A stretch of 64,000 bases of DNA. Origin: Mesostigma viride. Its lineage: Eukaryota > Streptophyta > Mesostigmatophyceae > Mesostigmatales > Mesostigmataceae. Each line of letters opens with the position of its first letter. Position 1 is the first letter of the stretch. The translations under genes were made by a program, and so were the position numbers. Shown here piece after piece: positions 9,888 to 19,834 of the stretch. The stretch lies in contig RPFO01000034.1 of NCBI GenBank assembly GCA_009746045.1, positions 2,435,971-2,499,970 on the forward strand. The letters are read 5' to 3'. The notes under the pieces are model-generated. The model did not search any database and had not been told where the DNA came from. It saw only the letters and a list, made by a program, of their open reading frames with translations.

Positions 9888-9996
9888 GATTGGATGGTAC
9901 TAGTATACAAGTTCAGCTGACATTTTTTTTGCGTCCCAAGTTGGCCATTTCACCATCGAAAATTGCCTGACAATTGTGTGCGATTACACCATATCA

Positions 9997-10791
9997 ATGG
10001 GAAGGTGTCGCGCGTTCACCCTGCAAGGAAGTCAATGCAGACGACAGTGCTGCGGCGGCCGATCGAGCAAGTGCGCGCAACACGCCGCCATGAGCAAACG
10101 AACGAGGCCTCGCAGACATCGCGTAAGGGCCGGTGAGGAGCAAGGATTGAAGAGGAAGACGCCGGATTACGAACGCCGGACGCCGAACACACCCGTTCCG
10201 ATCACACCCGACAACCCGCCTGCGACCATGGACCTGATATCGTGGTCTGGGAAACGTCAAAGGATTCCCAACCCGACACTTCAAGCGGGCGGGTCACATC
10301 TCGAGTCCCTCCCCGCCCCCGCTTTTAATATAGTATTCTCGAGCATCGAACCGGGCGACCGCATGAACTTGCAAGCCGCAAGCAGTGCGTTGAGCAAACG
10401 CGCGCCCGAGGCCATGTTGTCCGGTATGGAGCAGAGACAGGTAGCAGCCGCAGCAGAAACTAAAAACGCAATCGAAGAGTCAAAAATATCGGAGAAAGCG
10501 CTCAAGGAGTTCAAACGCGACAACCCAGAGCCCGACAACCGCGACGTTCCCTTCCAGCGTCGCGTCCCGTTCCGTATAACGGACCCTTCATCTTGGTCTA
10601 GAAGATACGTGCATGGGACGCGACGAACGCCGGAATGGACCGCTTGGTCCTCGAAAGTCGTACCTCTTCTCACCGACTCTCTCGCAAAAAGCGCCGAATC
10701 GCAAAAAGCGGTCTCGAAACAGATCGGGTTATCCAGACAGACGTTGGCATTGAAGCAACTGCATCGGAAGCGGACCGGGAAGAGTTATTAG
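9997..10791 (+). CDS. Zinc-knuckle family protein (264 aa)
   Basis: Start chosen at ATG 9997 (MGRCRAFTLQGSQCRRQCC). The first 30 residues form a Cys/His cluster ending CAQH, the same layout as in at least five other genes in this window (21712, 23565, 26533, 28751, 30153). The rest is basic and low in hydrophobic residues, with helical segments. A zinc-binding role is inferred from Cys/His spacing. It may be a virion or nucleic-acid-binding protein. Confidence 0.65.
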   Translation: MGRCRAFTLQGSQCRRQCCGGRSSKCAQHAAMSKRTRPRRHRVRAGEEQGLKRKTPDYERRTPNTPVPITPDNPPATMDLISWSGKRQRIPNPTLQAGGSHLESLPAPAFNIVFSSIEPGDRMNLQAASSALSKRAPEAMLSGMEQRQVAAAAETKNAIEESKISEKALKEFKRDNPEPDNRDVPFQRRVPFRITDPSSWSRRYVHGTRRTPEWTAWSSKVVPLLTDSLAKSAESQKAVSKQIGLSRQTLALKQLHRKRTGKSY

Positions 10792-10803
10792 CTCGTCGCG
10801 TCT

Positions 10804-11151
10804 ATGCACGCGCGGAGTAGCACGGAGTGCGCGACGGCCACCGCGGACACGCGGCAGACGTCCACCGCCGTTTTCGCCAGTCCGTCGCAGAAGTTGTGTG
10901 TGCGGATGGTAATGAGTGCGCTCGCGAGTCTGCGGTCTTGGCGCGTGGGCGGGGTCGCGGTGTTCGACGTGGCAGCCACCGCGTTGGCCGCCATCGCGTA
11001 CAGTGCGTACAAGAGAAAGGGATTCTCGGCGCGAGACGCGGCCGTGAAGACGTTGTTGCTTCTGTGCGTGGGGGAGCTGACCCACTTGTTCCTGGAGGTG
11101 GACACGGTGGTGACCAGGGCGATCGAGATCCGTGGGGGGGCGGGGGCGTAG
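10804..11151 (+). CDS. Membrane protein (115 aa)
   Basis: The plus frame has strongly GC-biased third positions, which favours it over the antisense ORF of similar length. One or two hydrophobic stretches lie at about residues 50-68 and 83-100. It starts 12 bases after the zinc-knuckle gene and ends 47 bases before the ADP-ribosyltransferase-like gene, so co-transcription is plausible. No family recognised. Confidence 0.5.
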   Translation: MHARSSTECATATADTRQTSTAVFASPSQKLCVRMVMSALASLRSWRVGGVAVFDVAATALAAIAYSAYKRKGFSARDAAVKTLLLLCVGELTHLFLEVDTVVTRAIEIRGGAGA

Positions 11152-11198
11152 ATCCGAGACCCTCGTTGCTATTATCTCCCGTTTTGTGGTATAGCGGC

Positions 11199-12566
11199 AT
11201 GGCGCCGGAACTGAGCGACAAAGCCAAGAAGCGGATGATGGACAAGGTGAAAGCGATCCGTTCTCAGATCGACTCGAGGTACGTCGACGACGAACACAGG
11301 CGGTTTTGCAAGTCGAGCGGGGACGAGACGTTCAGCCGCGTGCCCGAGTTCAAGACGGGGGTCGTCTCGTTGGAGTTTCCCAGGTTGGACGGGCCTTCCT
11401 ATATCCGGTCCGCGATGGCGCTCGCGTATCCCATCAAATGGACCCCCCGCAAGCTGGAAATAGACACGTTCAGCCACAGCCTCCTCGACCCCGTGTTTCA
11501 GGCCATGCCCGGGTACGTGAAGGGCGACATGTCCGACCTGATCGATATGGAGTGGTATAATGCTTGCCTGAGTTACCTCCGAACGCTGGGCCGGTTGGAC
11601 TTTATCATCGTGATGGATTACACGTACAACGGGGCGTCGTTCACGAACGGGAACGGGGCGATGAATCTTCAGAGGCAAAGAGAGATCGATATCGAGGACG
11701 AGAAAGACGGCTACGTGAAGCCGCTGTCCAAGTACGTCGATCCTCTTTGGCCGGCCGTGGTTCGTTTGTGCGAACGCGGATTGAACGGAAGGCCTTTCGA
11801 CAAGCTCGACGCCGGCGACCTCTTTCGCAAACGGCCGGACGTGCAGGGACTGCGCGCCGCTCTGGCGAGTCACCTGTCGGCGCGCGCGCAGGACAAAGAG
11901 GTCGAGACGCCGGTTGGCAAACCACTCGCCGAGGAGCTCGCGGCGTTGTCGAGCTGGGAGCAGGTGGTCCGAAAGATCGCCACACTGGACCATCGGTTCA
12001 TGGACATCCTGTACCTGTTGTCGAAGTGGATCTACAACCACCTGGATCTTTCTTTCAAGAAGAACTACGTCCTGACGACGTACGCGGAGGAGCTGGCGAG
12101 GATCCTGCGAGAAGCGCCGCCCCTTCGGCGAGAGATGGTGGTGTACAGGGGGGTGACGAACGAGTACTACATGCCGAGGAAGGGGACCCGGGACGTGTTT
12201 CAGAACCCTTACCCCGTCTCTGTTTCGATCGACCCCTCCGTGGCGGTCAAATTCCTGTACGACGAGTACTTCACCGCCAGCCAGTTCGACAAGACGAGGG
12301 ATTGTTGCATCAAGGTCATCCACGTGCTGCCCGGGACGCCGGCCCTCTGCCTCTGGCCGATCGGCGGCCACGAGGACCAGAAGGAGATCGTCCTCCCGCC
12401 CGGGACGAACTATCTCATAAAGTCCCATCGTCTGCGTAATATCGTGGTGGAAGTCCCCACTTTCACGCAAGGGAAGGCGGTGAGGGGCGAGGTGTGTTGG
12501 GACGAGATGGTGAAGCGCAAAGCCCGCACCCGAAGTACGAAAAGATGTTCCCGAGGAAATGGGTGA
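11199..12566 (+). CDS. ADP-ribosyltransferase-fold protein (455 aa)
   Basis: ATG 11199 is the start; upstream codons in the same frame are out-of-frame shadow. The C-terminal third matches the R-S-E layout of mono-ADP-ribosyltransferases: VYRGV with R317, a SVSI block near residue 341, and QKEIVLPPGTNY with E396. The Q-x-E spacing is the form seen in enzymes that do not target arginine, but specificity cannot be judged here. Residues 1-300 are a helical region I do not recognise. Members of this superfamily modify host proteins using NAD and occur in bacteria, phages and some giant viruses. The ORF looks whole. Its end overlaps the next gene by 22 bases. Confidence 0.72.
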   Translation: MAPELSDKAKKRMMDKVKAIRSQIDSRYVDDEHRRFCKSSGDETFSRVPEFKTGVVSLEFPRLDGPSYIRSAMALAYPIKWTPRKLEIDTFSHSLLDPVFQAMPGYVKGDMSDLIDMEWYNACLSYLRTLGRLDFIIVMDYTYNGASFTNGNGAMNLQRQREIDIEDEKDGYVKPLSKYVDPLWPAVVRLCERGLNGRPFDKLDAGDLFRKRPDVQGLRAALASHLSARAQDKEVETPVGKPLAEELAALSSWEQVVRKIATLDHRFMDILYLLSKWIYNHLDLSFKKNYVLTTYAEELARILREAPPLRREMVVYRGVTNEYYMPRKGTRDVFQNPYPVSVSIDPSVAVKFLYDEYFTASQFDKTRDCCIKVIHVLPGTPALCLWPIGGHEDQKEIVLPPGTNYLIKSHRLRNIVVEVPTFTQGKAVRGEVCWDEMVKRKARTRSTKRCSRGNG

Positions 12567-12955
12567 CGGAGATTTACGTGGACGGGACGGCCGCCGCGAT
12601 CCGTTCGCGGTCGACACGCGATCCTCAGACGTGGAGATCCAACGCCTCGAAAGCCTTGAAAAACGTCCCGTGGGAGACGCTGGGATCGACCCCCGTTTCG
12701 GATGGCAACGCGCTCGGATTGTTCTTGGCGAATTGCAACGTGGCGGTCAAAACGGGCGTGTGGACTCCTGTTTCGAGACAGATACGGTCCATGAAGAGCA
12801 GCGGGGTGATAGGGTTGGACACGGAGAATTCGTTGCTTACGTTCGTGGACACGTGGTTCAAACCTGTCGGACAGGCCGGGCTCTCGGCGAGGGAGCAGAT
12901 GCGGTCTCTGGTGGAGAAGATATCGTCTATCGTTCCACTGCCGTCTCACAAGTAG
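12545..12955 (+). CDS. Short member of a local paralogue family (RDP-TWRS module, 136 aa)
   Basis: From about residue 25 it aligns over its length to the protein at 25404-26345: TRDPQTWRSNASKALKNVPW against TRDPKTWRSKALKAFKKVPW, followed by shared TGV, IGxD and KPxG positions. It lacks the N-terminal half (ELC-type repeats) of that paralogue. The first ATG in frame is 12545; it overlaps the end of the ADP-ribosyltransferase-like gene. Probably membrane-associated, because the paralogue has a hydrophobic stretch at the equivalent site. Function unknown. Confidence 0.65.
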   Translation: MFPRKWVTEIYVDGTAAAIRSRSTRDPQTWRSNASKALKNVPWETLGSTPVSDGNALGLFLANCNVAVKTGVWTPVSRQIRSMKSSGVIGLDTENSLLTFVDTWFKPVGQAGLSAREQMRSLVEKISSIVPLPSHK

Positions 12956-12961
12956 AGTCGG

Positions 12962-13800
12962 TACGGAATTTCTGACCTCTTGTCTACTCGGTAGTACCTT
13001 CCACTGTCACGGGTCGTACGTGGTACGGAATTCCATAATCCGTTCGTACGGGTGAGGTCCAGCACTAGTATTTTTTTTTAGGTTGATTAAGTTATTTTTT
13101 TGGGAAAGGGAAAGAGGGAGAGAGAGAGAGACGGGTCGACCGCCTCGGAGCAGACGCATGTACGGAATTCTCGACCTCTTGTCTACTCGGTAGTACCTTC
13201 CACTGTAAATGGTCGTACGTGGTACGGAATTCCATAATCCGTTCGTACGGGTGAGGTCCCGCACTAGTATTTTTTTTTAGGCCGATTAAGTTATTTTTTT
13301 GGGAAGGGGAAAGAGAGAGAGAGAGAGACCATCGAGTACACGCTGGCTGTCAAAATCCCGGCCAAGAAATTCTTTTTGTTTCTGACTTTTAAGAATACTA
13401 GTGCAGGACCTCACCCGTACGAACGGATACAGTGTTTCCGTACAGCAAATGAATCTAATAACTGGATGTGAGAAACAAGCATAACGCGGTCGACCAATTC
13501 CGTACCTTAGGCTGCTGAGTGTGTCGCGGACCCGTACCCACGAAGACGAAGAAGTGCAAGGACTTTGATGTGCGACCTTCGGGCCCCACATCAACCCCCG
13601 GCACATCTTCGGCGTCTTGTACGAGCCAGAAAATTCTTTTTGTTTTGGTGTTTTCAGAATACTAGTGCGGGACCTCACCCGTACGTACGGCTTCAAGGAT
13701 TCCGTACCGCCAAACCCAAGACACATACGACGCTACTACTGGTACTACAGAGGTCTCCGATTTCCGTACGTGGTGTGTACGGACTGCCGTGACCCGTACC
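12962..13800. repeat. Gene-free cluster of direct and inverted repeats
   Basis: Two direct copies of a unit of about 170 bases begin at 12962 and 13161 (period 199). Each has TACGGAAT, CTTGTCTACTCGGTAGTACC, ATCCGTTCGTACGGGTGAGG, GCACTAGTA, a T-run and a purine run of GA repeats. Two partial copies of the core lie in the opposite orientation near 13398-13432 (CTCACCCGTACGAACGGAT) and 13659-13705. CGTACG palindromes recur throughout. No ORF with viral codon use is present. This could be a replication or packaging site, a termination region or a recombination scar. Confidence 0.85.
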
Positions 13801-14151
13801 TCATCCTATGATGGCGACGATGAGCATCGTGCTCGCCGCGATGATCCTCATCGCCTTCGTCGCCTCCCGCTGGACCAACACCTCGTCGCTGCCCGGCTTT
13901 GTGATGGAGTTGGGCCTGCCGTATATCAGGGTGTGGACGACGTCCAAGAATCTGTAGCTCTTGGGCTTGATGATGGAGAGGATGGCGACCGCCACGAGGA
14001 CGATGGCCAACTTCGCGAAAAGAACGGGCTTGTACAGCAACGCCACGATCCTGGACCCCCACCCTCGGTCACCTGCAATAAACCCAGCTTGTGCCGCGGC
14101 GTAAACTGCGTCCGAGGCTTGTTGCCGCAGTGGGTTGGCACCGTTCGCCAT
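13801..14151 (-). CDS. Membrane protein (116 aa)
   Basis: Start chosen at MANGANPLRQQASDAVY (14151) because CTATATATACTC lies about 45 bases upstream (14196-14207). Hydrophobic helices at about residues 42-60 and 98-115. First of three consecutive minus-strand membrane-protein genes (13801-14852), each with its own short upstream AT-rich element. Family not recognised. Confidence 0.65.
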   Translation of the reverse strand: MANGANPLRQQASDAVYAAAQAGFIAGDRGWGSRIVALLYKPVLFAKLAIVLVAVAILSIIKPKSYRFLDVVHTLIYGRPNSITKPGSDEVLVQREATKAMRIIAASTMLIVAIIG

Positions 14152-14216
14152 TTCTCCGGCACACCCGTAAAGGGAATCACTCTGTTGGCCATCCCGGCTA
14201 TATATACTCGCGTAGA

Positions 14217-14471
14217 TTAGAATACGGACATCAGGATCACGTTGGCAACGGCCGTCCACTGCATCGCGGGCGTCACCACCATATCCTTCTTATCCTCCGC
14301 GGGCCTCCCGAACCCCGCGAAGAAGAACGCGTCCTTCACGGACGGTTGCAACCCCTCGTTCGCCCGGCGACTCAGCATGTAGATGATCCCCACGCTCAGG
14401 CCGAAGATCGCCACCTTGACAAAGTTCATGAACCGGAACAGGTCGTTGCGGAAGTTGCCAAAGTAGGTCAT
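14217..14471 (-). CDS. Membrane protein (84 aa)
   Basis: One helix around residues 15-33 (FVKVAIFGLSVGIIYML) and a second hydrophobic stretch at the C-terminus. Lies between two other minus-strand membrane genes. The stop at 14217 is 65 bases upstream of the next start at 14151. No homology recognised. Confidence 0.6.
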   Translation of the reverse strand: MTYFGNFRNDLFRFMNFVKVAIFGLSVGIIYMLSRRANEGLQPSVKDAFFFAGFGRPAEDKKDMVVTPAMQWTAVANVILMSVF

Positions 14472-14498
14472 GATTCATACAGTATGCGCGAGTCTTTT

Positions 14499-14852
14499 TT
14501 ACACCGTTATGGCCACCACCCACGCGGCGTAAATCACGGCCGCGATAATGAGTACGTTGAGATACGCCATGAAGCTCTTCGAAAACAACACCCCGGTCTT
14601 CATCCACGTGTCAAAAAACGCCAAACCAACAGCAAGAAAGGCGGGAATGCTGCTAAACTTCAGCTGCTTAATACGATACTCGCGGTCAACGGATTTGGCA
14701 CGCGACTTTATCATAGAGGCGATCATGGGGAACGAGGCCACCATAATGCAAGTGGCCAGGTTGGTACGGAAGGCAAACGTCAGGTCACTGAGAAAGTCAT
14801 TTGGGGTAGCAAACTTCTGAAGGGACGCAATGGCGTCGGCGGCGTACGACAT
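14499..14852 (-). CDS. Membrane protein (117 aa)
   Basis: Start chosen at MSYAADAIASLQKF (14852), preceded by GTATAC on its own strand. Three hydrophobic segments, about residues 33-52, 70-85 and 97-117. The upstream 55 bases to the divergent lipase gene at 14908 contain both promoters. Third of the membrane-protein trio. Confidence 0.65.
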   Translation of the reverse strand: MSYAADAIASLQKFATPNDFLSDLTFAFRTNLATCIMVASFPMIASMIKSRAKSVDREYRIKQLKFSSIPAFLAVGLAFFDTWMKTGVLFSKSFMAYLNVLIIAAVIYAAWVVAITV

Positions 14853-14907
14853 GATAGTAGTATACAGTTTATCCCGCGAAAAAAAAAATCGGACCGATGG
14901 AAGGGGA

Positions 14908-15623
14908 ATGGACTCGGCTCTCCTGAAACTCATGCGCGACTACGCCTTCATGTCCATGGCCGTCTACATCCCGGGCGTGCGCCCCGAATCCTGGCACATG
15001 CTCGACTGGGAACACGGGGGCCGGGGCGCGCTCGTCACCATCCCCAGCAAAAAGAAACAAGTGGTCGTCATCCGAGGGTCCGACCCCACCTCCTTCGACA
15101 ACTACCGCCGCAACTTCGACTGGTCGCTCGAGTACCACCCGCGAGCCGCGTGCAGGCTCCACGCAGGGTACGCCGCGGCCGCCGACCGCATGCTCGAAAT
15201 CGTCCGCCCGCAGCTCCTGGACGGGTACGACCTTCACTTGACCGGCCACTCGATGGGCGGGGCGGTCGCCGTCTGCGCCGCCGCACTCATGAAGGGACAG
15301 GACGAGCGAGTCACCGTCGTGACCTTCGGACAGCCCCGCGTCACGGACCCCGCCGGAGCGAGCCGCGAGAGGAAGTTCGTTACTGGAGGGTCGAGGACGA
15401 GGACGACCCCGTCCCGCACTTCCCGAACCCGCTGACCTTCGCCCACTTCGGCAACGCGCTCGTGTTCCCCCGGGACCGCGCGCGATGGCTGGGCCTGTCG
15501 GCCCACCTGGTGTACGACAACCGACCCGCCCCAGCAGGGTACCTGGGCCGTCTGAACGCCGCCGTGGACGGAACGGCGCCCTTTCGTGTCGAGTGGGAGT
15601 CGGAGCGCGCCCAGGGGGAGTAA
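14908..15623 (+). pseudogene. Class 3 lipase-like protein
   Basis: Contains HLTGHSMGGAVAVCAAA near residue 110, the nucleophile elbow of alpha/beta-hydrolase class 3 lipases, preceded by the VVVIRGSDP strand typical of the family and followed by VVTFGQPRV. These enzymes hydrolyse acylglycerols, and such lipases are known in algal giant viruses. A DPVPHFP block with a candidate catalytic histidine is also encoded in the region. There is no signal peptide. The gene looks broken, with about one break. Confidence 0.8.
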
Positions 15624-15661
15624 TTTTTCGCCGGTATAAGTAGTGTGTACAGATCCCGCCC

Positions 15662-15997
15662 ATGTCGTCCGGCAAGAAGGGAGGATACGATTGGTTCGAG
15701 GACCTGGTCAACTCCCAACACGGCAGCAAGAACGTGAAGACGTCCAAATCGCTCGCCCCATCGACCGTCGTTCGTCACGTGGGCAGCTCGGACGATGAGG
15801 AAGAGGAGTACGAAGATACGGGGTTCGAGGAGGAGAAGAAAGCCCCCGTGGGGCCAGCGCCTTCCAAGGAGAGAGAGGAGAAGAGGCAGGCGGACGACCG
15901 AGACGATAGCGTGAAGAGGTACGTCCGCACCACGTACCGCACGGATCCCTCCTCGGTGCGTCACCCGGGGCTAAAAGATGTTCTCGTGCGTAAGTAG
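15662..15997 (+). CDS. Acidic/basic low-complexity protein (111 aa)
   Basis: Starts 27 bases after a GGTATAAG element. The middle is Glu/Asp-rich (DDEEEEYEDTGFEEEKK) and the tail is Arg/Lys-rich, with no membrane span. It overlaps the start region of the next gene slightly. Probably disordered; function unknown. Confidence 0.6.
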   Translation: MSSGKKGGYDWFEDLVNSQHGSKNVKTSKSLAPSTVVRHVGSSDDEEEEYEDTGFEEEKKAPVGPAPSKEREEKRQADDRDDSVKRYVRTTYRTDPSSVRHPGLKDVLVRK

Positions 15998-16004
15998 CCC
16001 GGCC

Positions 16005-16828
16005 ATGAAGACGACGCGAGACCACAGCGGAGTGGCGGCGTTGCTCTCCTTCTTCCTGCCTCTGCTGACGCTGGTCACGAGGCTGTACAACTGGATCGTC
16101 CGCTCGAACCCCTTCCAATCGGTCCCCTGTGATGACGAACGCGTTACCGTACAGAGAGCCTACGTGTCCGACCGCAACGACTGGTTCCACGTGGGACGCG
16201 AACTAGCCGGGTATTTAAACGACCACGGGGGCGTCATGACGGAGCTTCCCCCTCGCGACGTCCTTCGCGCGTGCGATTGCGAGCTGCTCGCCGACGACAT
16301 AGCCGAGCACAAGGTCAGTCTCGCGGTGGAGTTTTCCGTGGGAAAGGCGCACTACGCGGTGACGTACTCTCTCGACGGCCCCGTGACCTTTCCCCCCCTG
16401 TGGCTTACGAGGGTGGGAGACGAAGACCCCCTTCCGCGACTTGCGTTCCAGCGAGGCGCGCTTTCTTCGGTGGTGTTATCCGCAATCCTCACGGACGACG
16501 AGGGGCGCGAGACGGACGTGACCACGGACGTGGTGGCGTGTCAAGGTCCCGACAAGGACTTCTACGAGTTCGCCGGGGTGCCCAGTACGCCTGGTGCGTG
16601 ATCAGGTACCTCGAGATCAAGCATCAGAACCGTCAAGCCCTGCGTCTGATAGGGAAGAGGCCGACGTGTGGCGTGGTCCACCCTCGCCTGGCGGTCTCCG
16701 AGGACGGGGAGGACTGCCTCGAGTACGTGTCGGATAGCTCTCCCGAGCCCAAGAGGTCGCTGCGAATCATATTCGGGGACGGGGACGCGGTGGAGTACAC
16801 GAACGCGGACAAGAAAGTGATCGACTGA
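16005..16828 (+). pseudogene. Membrane-anchored hypothetical protein
   Basis: Begins MKTTRDHSGVAALLSFFLPL with one N-terminal membrane span, followed by a long soluble domain that ends in an acidic tail. An alternative ATG lies at 15978. No family recognised. The coding stretch looks broken, with about one break. It fits the same plus-strand run as the genes at 15662 and 16845. Confidence 0.55.
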
Positions 16829-16844
16829 GGACCGAGACGTGCGC

Positions 16845-17614
16845 ATGGCGGACGACGAAGCCGGACCGGGGTTCTCCTTCGACGAGGTCAACGATGTCCA
16901 GGACCGCCACGTGTCCTATACGATGCCCTACCGCGTGCTGCGTGCCGCGCCTCTCCTGTCCTTGCTCGACAAATCCGGGCACTCCACGTGGCCAGAAAAG
17001 ACGGACGTCTGTTGCTGGCACTGCTGCCACCCGTTCTCCAACGTTCCCGCCCCCTACCGGTCAAGTACAAGGAGGGCAAGGGCTTCCTCGTGAAGGGTGT
17101 GTTCTGCAGTTTCGCGTGTGCCAAGGCGTACAATCTAGAGTCTTCGTGTTCCCTGAAAGAGGTTCGTAACACGTGGTTGTTCCATATGACGTTCAAGTTA
17201 TGGAAAGCGAATCCCAAGGTGTCTGGGGCGTCGTTCCCCGGTATACGGGCGGCGCCCCCGAGGACCTTTCTGAAGATGTTCGGAGGGGACATGACCATAG
17301 AAGAGTTTAGGAACCCGGACCCCGTGGAGCTGCACCGATTGCTAGACCCGCCGTTCTCGATGGAGGTGATTCAGCAAGTCCACTGCGTCTACGCCATCAA
17401 CGAGAAGGACCGGTCCATGAAGAGGAGCGCCATCGTCCGCGAGCCGACGGTCCGCGAGGTAGACCCGAAGAGGAGGGAGTCCGACCCCCCCAAACTCGCT
17501 CTGAAGAGGAGCAGGGCCACGGCCGACCCGAAGAACAGTCTAGACAAGTTCTTAGGCATCAAACGCACCAAGTCGCGAGTTCCTACGGTTGCAATTGGAG
17601 ACGTGAAAAAATAA
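16845..17614 (+). pseudogene. VLTF2-like (A1L family) late transcription factor
   Basis: Around 17003-17165 the sequence encodes CCWHCCHPF and then KGVFCSFACAKAYNLESS, the paired-Cys arrangement of poxvirus A1L/VLTF-2 and its giant-virus relatives, where a zinc-binding region controls late viral transcription. The rest is basic with a Lys/Arg-rich tail. Together with the A32 ATPase this is the best evidence that the block is nucleocytoviricot. The gene looks broken, with about one break. Confidence 0.65.
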
Positions 17615-17645
17615 TATCTTTATTAATGAATATACACACATTCTA

Positions 17646-17795
17646 ATGGCACGCAAGAGAGTCGGACGAGCGAAAGGCGCGGCCGCCGTCAACAAGAACC
17701 CGTGGCTGCGTCACGTCTACCACGTGAAGGCCAGTCATAAGGGGATGAAGTACGGAGACGTCCTGCGTCTGGCCGCCAAGTCCTACAAAAAGTAG
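17646..17795 (+). CDS. Small basic NPWL-type protein (49 aa)
   Basis: Short ORF reading MARKRVGRAKGAAAVNKNPW and then a block with GMKYGDVLRLAAKSY. NPW followed by a KxxxGxxYxxVLxxAxxxY pattern is a common short basic domain in giant viruses, possibly DNA-binding and sometimes compared with HMG or YABBY boxes. An AT-rich leader (TAATATCTTTATTAATGAATA) precedes it. It sits immediately after the VLTF2-like gene. Confidence 0.65.
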   Translation: MARKRVGRAKGAAAVNKNPWLRHVYHVKASHKGMKYGDVLRLAAKSYKK

Positions 17796-17810
17796 ACAGA
17801 ACTAGAACCT

Positions 17811-18952
17811 CTAGAGAGCGTCATAGTCGATCCCAATCTTCCGGATCATGGCAAAGTCCACCTCCGTGAGGTGGTAGAACCGCAGCCGCGCCTGCGAGGA
17901 AGTCCGGGCGGTGCGAGAAGGCTGCACCCTCGTGGGCTGGACCGAGGGCCTGCCCACCCACCACTCAGGCCACGAGCCCGTGGTCGCCCGCGTGTTGTGG
18001 GCCTTGAGGAACTTGAGAAGCCCCTTGGCCTTCTGGATCATCTTCGCCTTGGTCTGCACCTGCTCGGCCACGCTGCGGCGTAACTTGGCGTCCATGTCGA
18101 TGTGGTAGGACTCCCCGTAGTCCCACACGATCTCCTCGCCTGGGTAGATGTGCCGGATGGCACGCAGCCCGTCGCCAAGGAACACGCAGTTGGGCTCCTC
18201 CTTGCTGCCGTGGGGGTCGTTGGCCATGTGCGCGTAGAAGGCCGGGTACTTCATCCCTTGAGTCTCGATAGCAGGCGGTTGCCCCCCGTCCACCTGCACG
18301 CCGTTCAAATCGATGAGCATGTCGGCGTGATCGAGGCACTCCAACAATGTGTTGCGAACCCACGTGTAAAGGATTTCTGGTGACTCGATCGCCATGATGT
18401 CCATCGCACTGTTGCAGCATTGCTGGAACTCCTCGTTGGAGAACGACATGCGCTCAAACGCCTCCCACTCAGCGTCGTCGCCCTGCGGCCCAATGGCGAC
18501 CCACGTATGTCGCAAACGCCTGCCCCCTGGCGATGAACCGGTCCGCGTACAGCCCCGCCCCGCTGTACCCCATGCCGGCGAGCAGCTTGCTCTCTGCGAC
18601 TCGCAGCCACGGAACCGTGGCGCCGTTGCGGAGGACCGCCTTCACGAGGACGTTGCCGTTGGCTTCTTCTTCGTGCACGACGCGAGAGGGGCGTCCATAG
18701 GCGTCTCGGCTTGGGACTCGGGACACCGGGGGCGCCTCGTATGGAGCACAAGAAGTTGTACACCTGGATGGCGAGGAGCCGCTCTTCGAAGGAGCTTTCG
18801 TAGGACAGCGGCAGTGCGTTGGCGTGGTTCGCTCGCAGCTCGGCGACATTGACGTTGTCAGGCACGAAGAAGGCCGGCGGGCGTGGATAAACGGGAGGCG
18901 CTTTGCCGAAATACCGTGCGGGTTGTCGTTTGTATGCGGAAAATTCCGCCAT
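17811..18952 (-). pseudogene. SET-domain (lysine methyltransferase-like) protein
   Basis: The region encodes GYSGAGLYADRFIARGQAFA, like the first SET block, and further on NCVFLGDGLRAIRHIYPGEE followed by IVWDYGESY, like the final SET block before the tyrosine. SET proteins transfer methyl groups from S-adenosylmethionine to lysines, often on histones; viral SET proteins are known in chloroviruses. The putative start (MAEFSAYKRQ, 18952) has TTATATACTTTT about 60 bases upstream. It looks broken, with about two breaks. Confidence 0.65.
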
Positions 18953-19259
18953 GGTTTCGTTGTGGAGGCGTCGTGAGAAGAGACCTCGGGGAGGGGAGGG
19001 CCTTCGTTTATATACTTTTTGGGAGACGAACCACGACCACGCAAAGTTCCGGCCGTTACGGCGCGTGCCGGGCACCCGCTCGACCCTAAGGACTCCGAAA
19101 AGTCGGTACGGCCGTGGGACGAACGGTCTCGCAACCACACGTTTTTTCGTCGGCGCTGAGGTGGAAGGTCCTTGGTTTGTCCACGGACACGGGCCGGATT
19201 CGGTTTTGATTCGTCACGTGTCGTAATGCCGTACGAAATTAATGTCATGTACTTGTACG

Positions 19260-19799
19260 ATGAGTCTAGGCAGGTATCTTCGGTACACGGAGGGCGGCGA
19301 AAACGGCGTACGGAGATTCGAATATGACAAGGAATTCTCCAAATATGCCGTTCCGGGATTCGCGAGCGCGATCGACACGAATTTCGAAAGGGTACGTCCG
19401 GTTCCGAGACCGTTTCAACCGGTATCGGAGTCCGCTGCGAAGGAGTACGGAATGGTGGTCCTGCGCAAAGAAGATCTCGAAGCGCTGATCTCGCTGATCG
19501 AAGATCTCAAATCAAGATGCGGGGCCGATACGATGTCAGGCGTCCGTCCACAGAATTCGGCAACCGAGATCTCGAGGCCGTACGAAGGATCTGCCGAATT
19601 CGAGGGCCGTACGCAAGATCCGAGGATTCCAGGTGAGCGTCCGTACGCCCGTGTGCCGGGAGAGCGTCTGACACCTGGCGACGTAGATATGTCCCTCCCG
19701 GCGTATATTCCGGCCGAGTACGACGGAGCCGTACCGAGTACGGTAGTGTATCCGAATTTCAGATCCGCGCACGGCCCGGGCTGGCTAGGAGGAAACTGA
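19260..19799 (+). CDS. Hypothetical protein (179 aa)
   Basis: Start chosen at MSLGRYLRYTEGG (19260). Soluble, Pro/Arg/Glu-rich and probably disordered in the second half, where PGERPYARVPGERLTPGD contains a short internal repeat. It lies 35 bases before the next plus-strand gene. No homology recognised. Confidence 0.6.
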   Translation: MSLGRYLRYTEGGENGVRRFEYDKEFSKYAVPGFASAIDTNFERVRPVPRPFQPVSESAAKEYGMVVLRKEDLEALISLIEDLKSRCGADTMSGVRPQNSATEISRPYEGSAEFEGRTQDPRIPGERPYARVPGERLTPGDVDMSLPAYIPAEYDGAVPSTVVYPNFRSAHGPGWLGGN

Positions 19800-19834
19800 C
19801 GCGCGGCGGCAAAAAAAAATGTCGTATCCATTAT

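Noticed and set aside
10788-11105. Minus-strand 105-aa ORF
   Set aside because: The plus frame shows the stronger GC bias at third positions.
14091-15623. 510-aa plus ORF covering the membrane trio
   Set aside because: Most of it is antisense to three minus-strand membrane genes; only the last part is plausible and is covered by the lipase entry.
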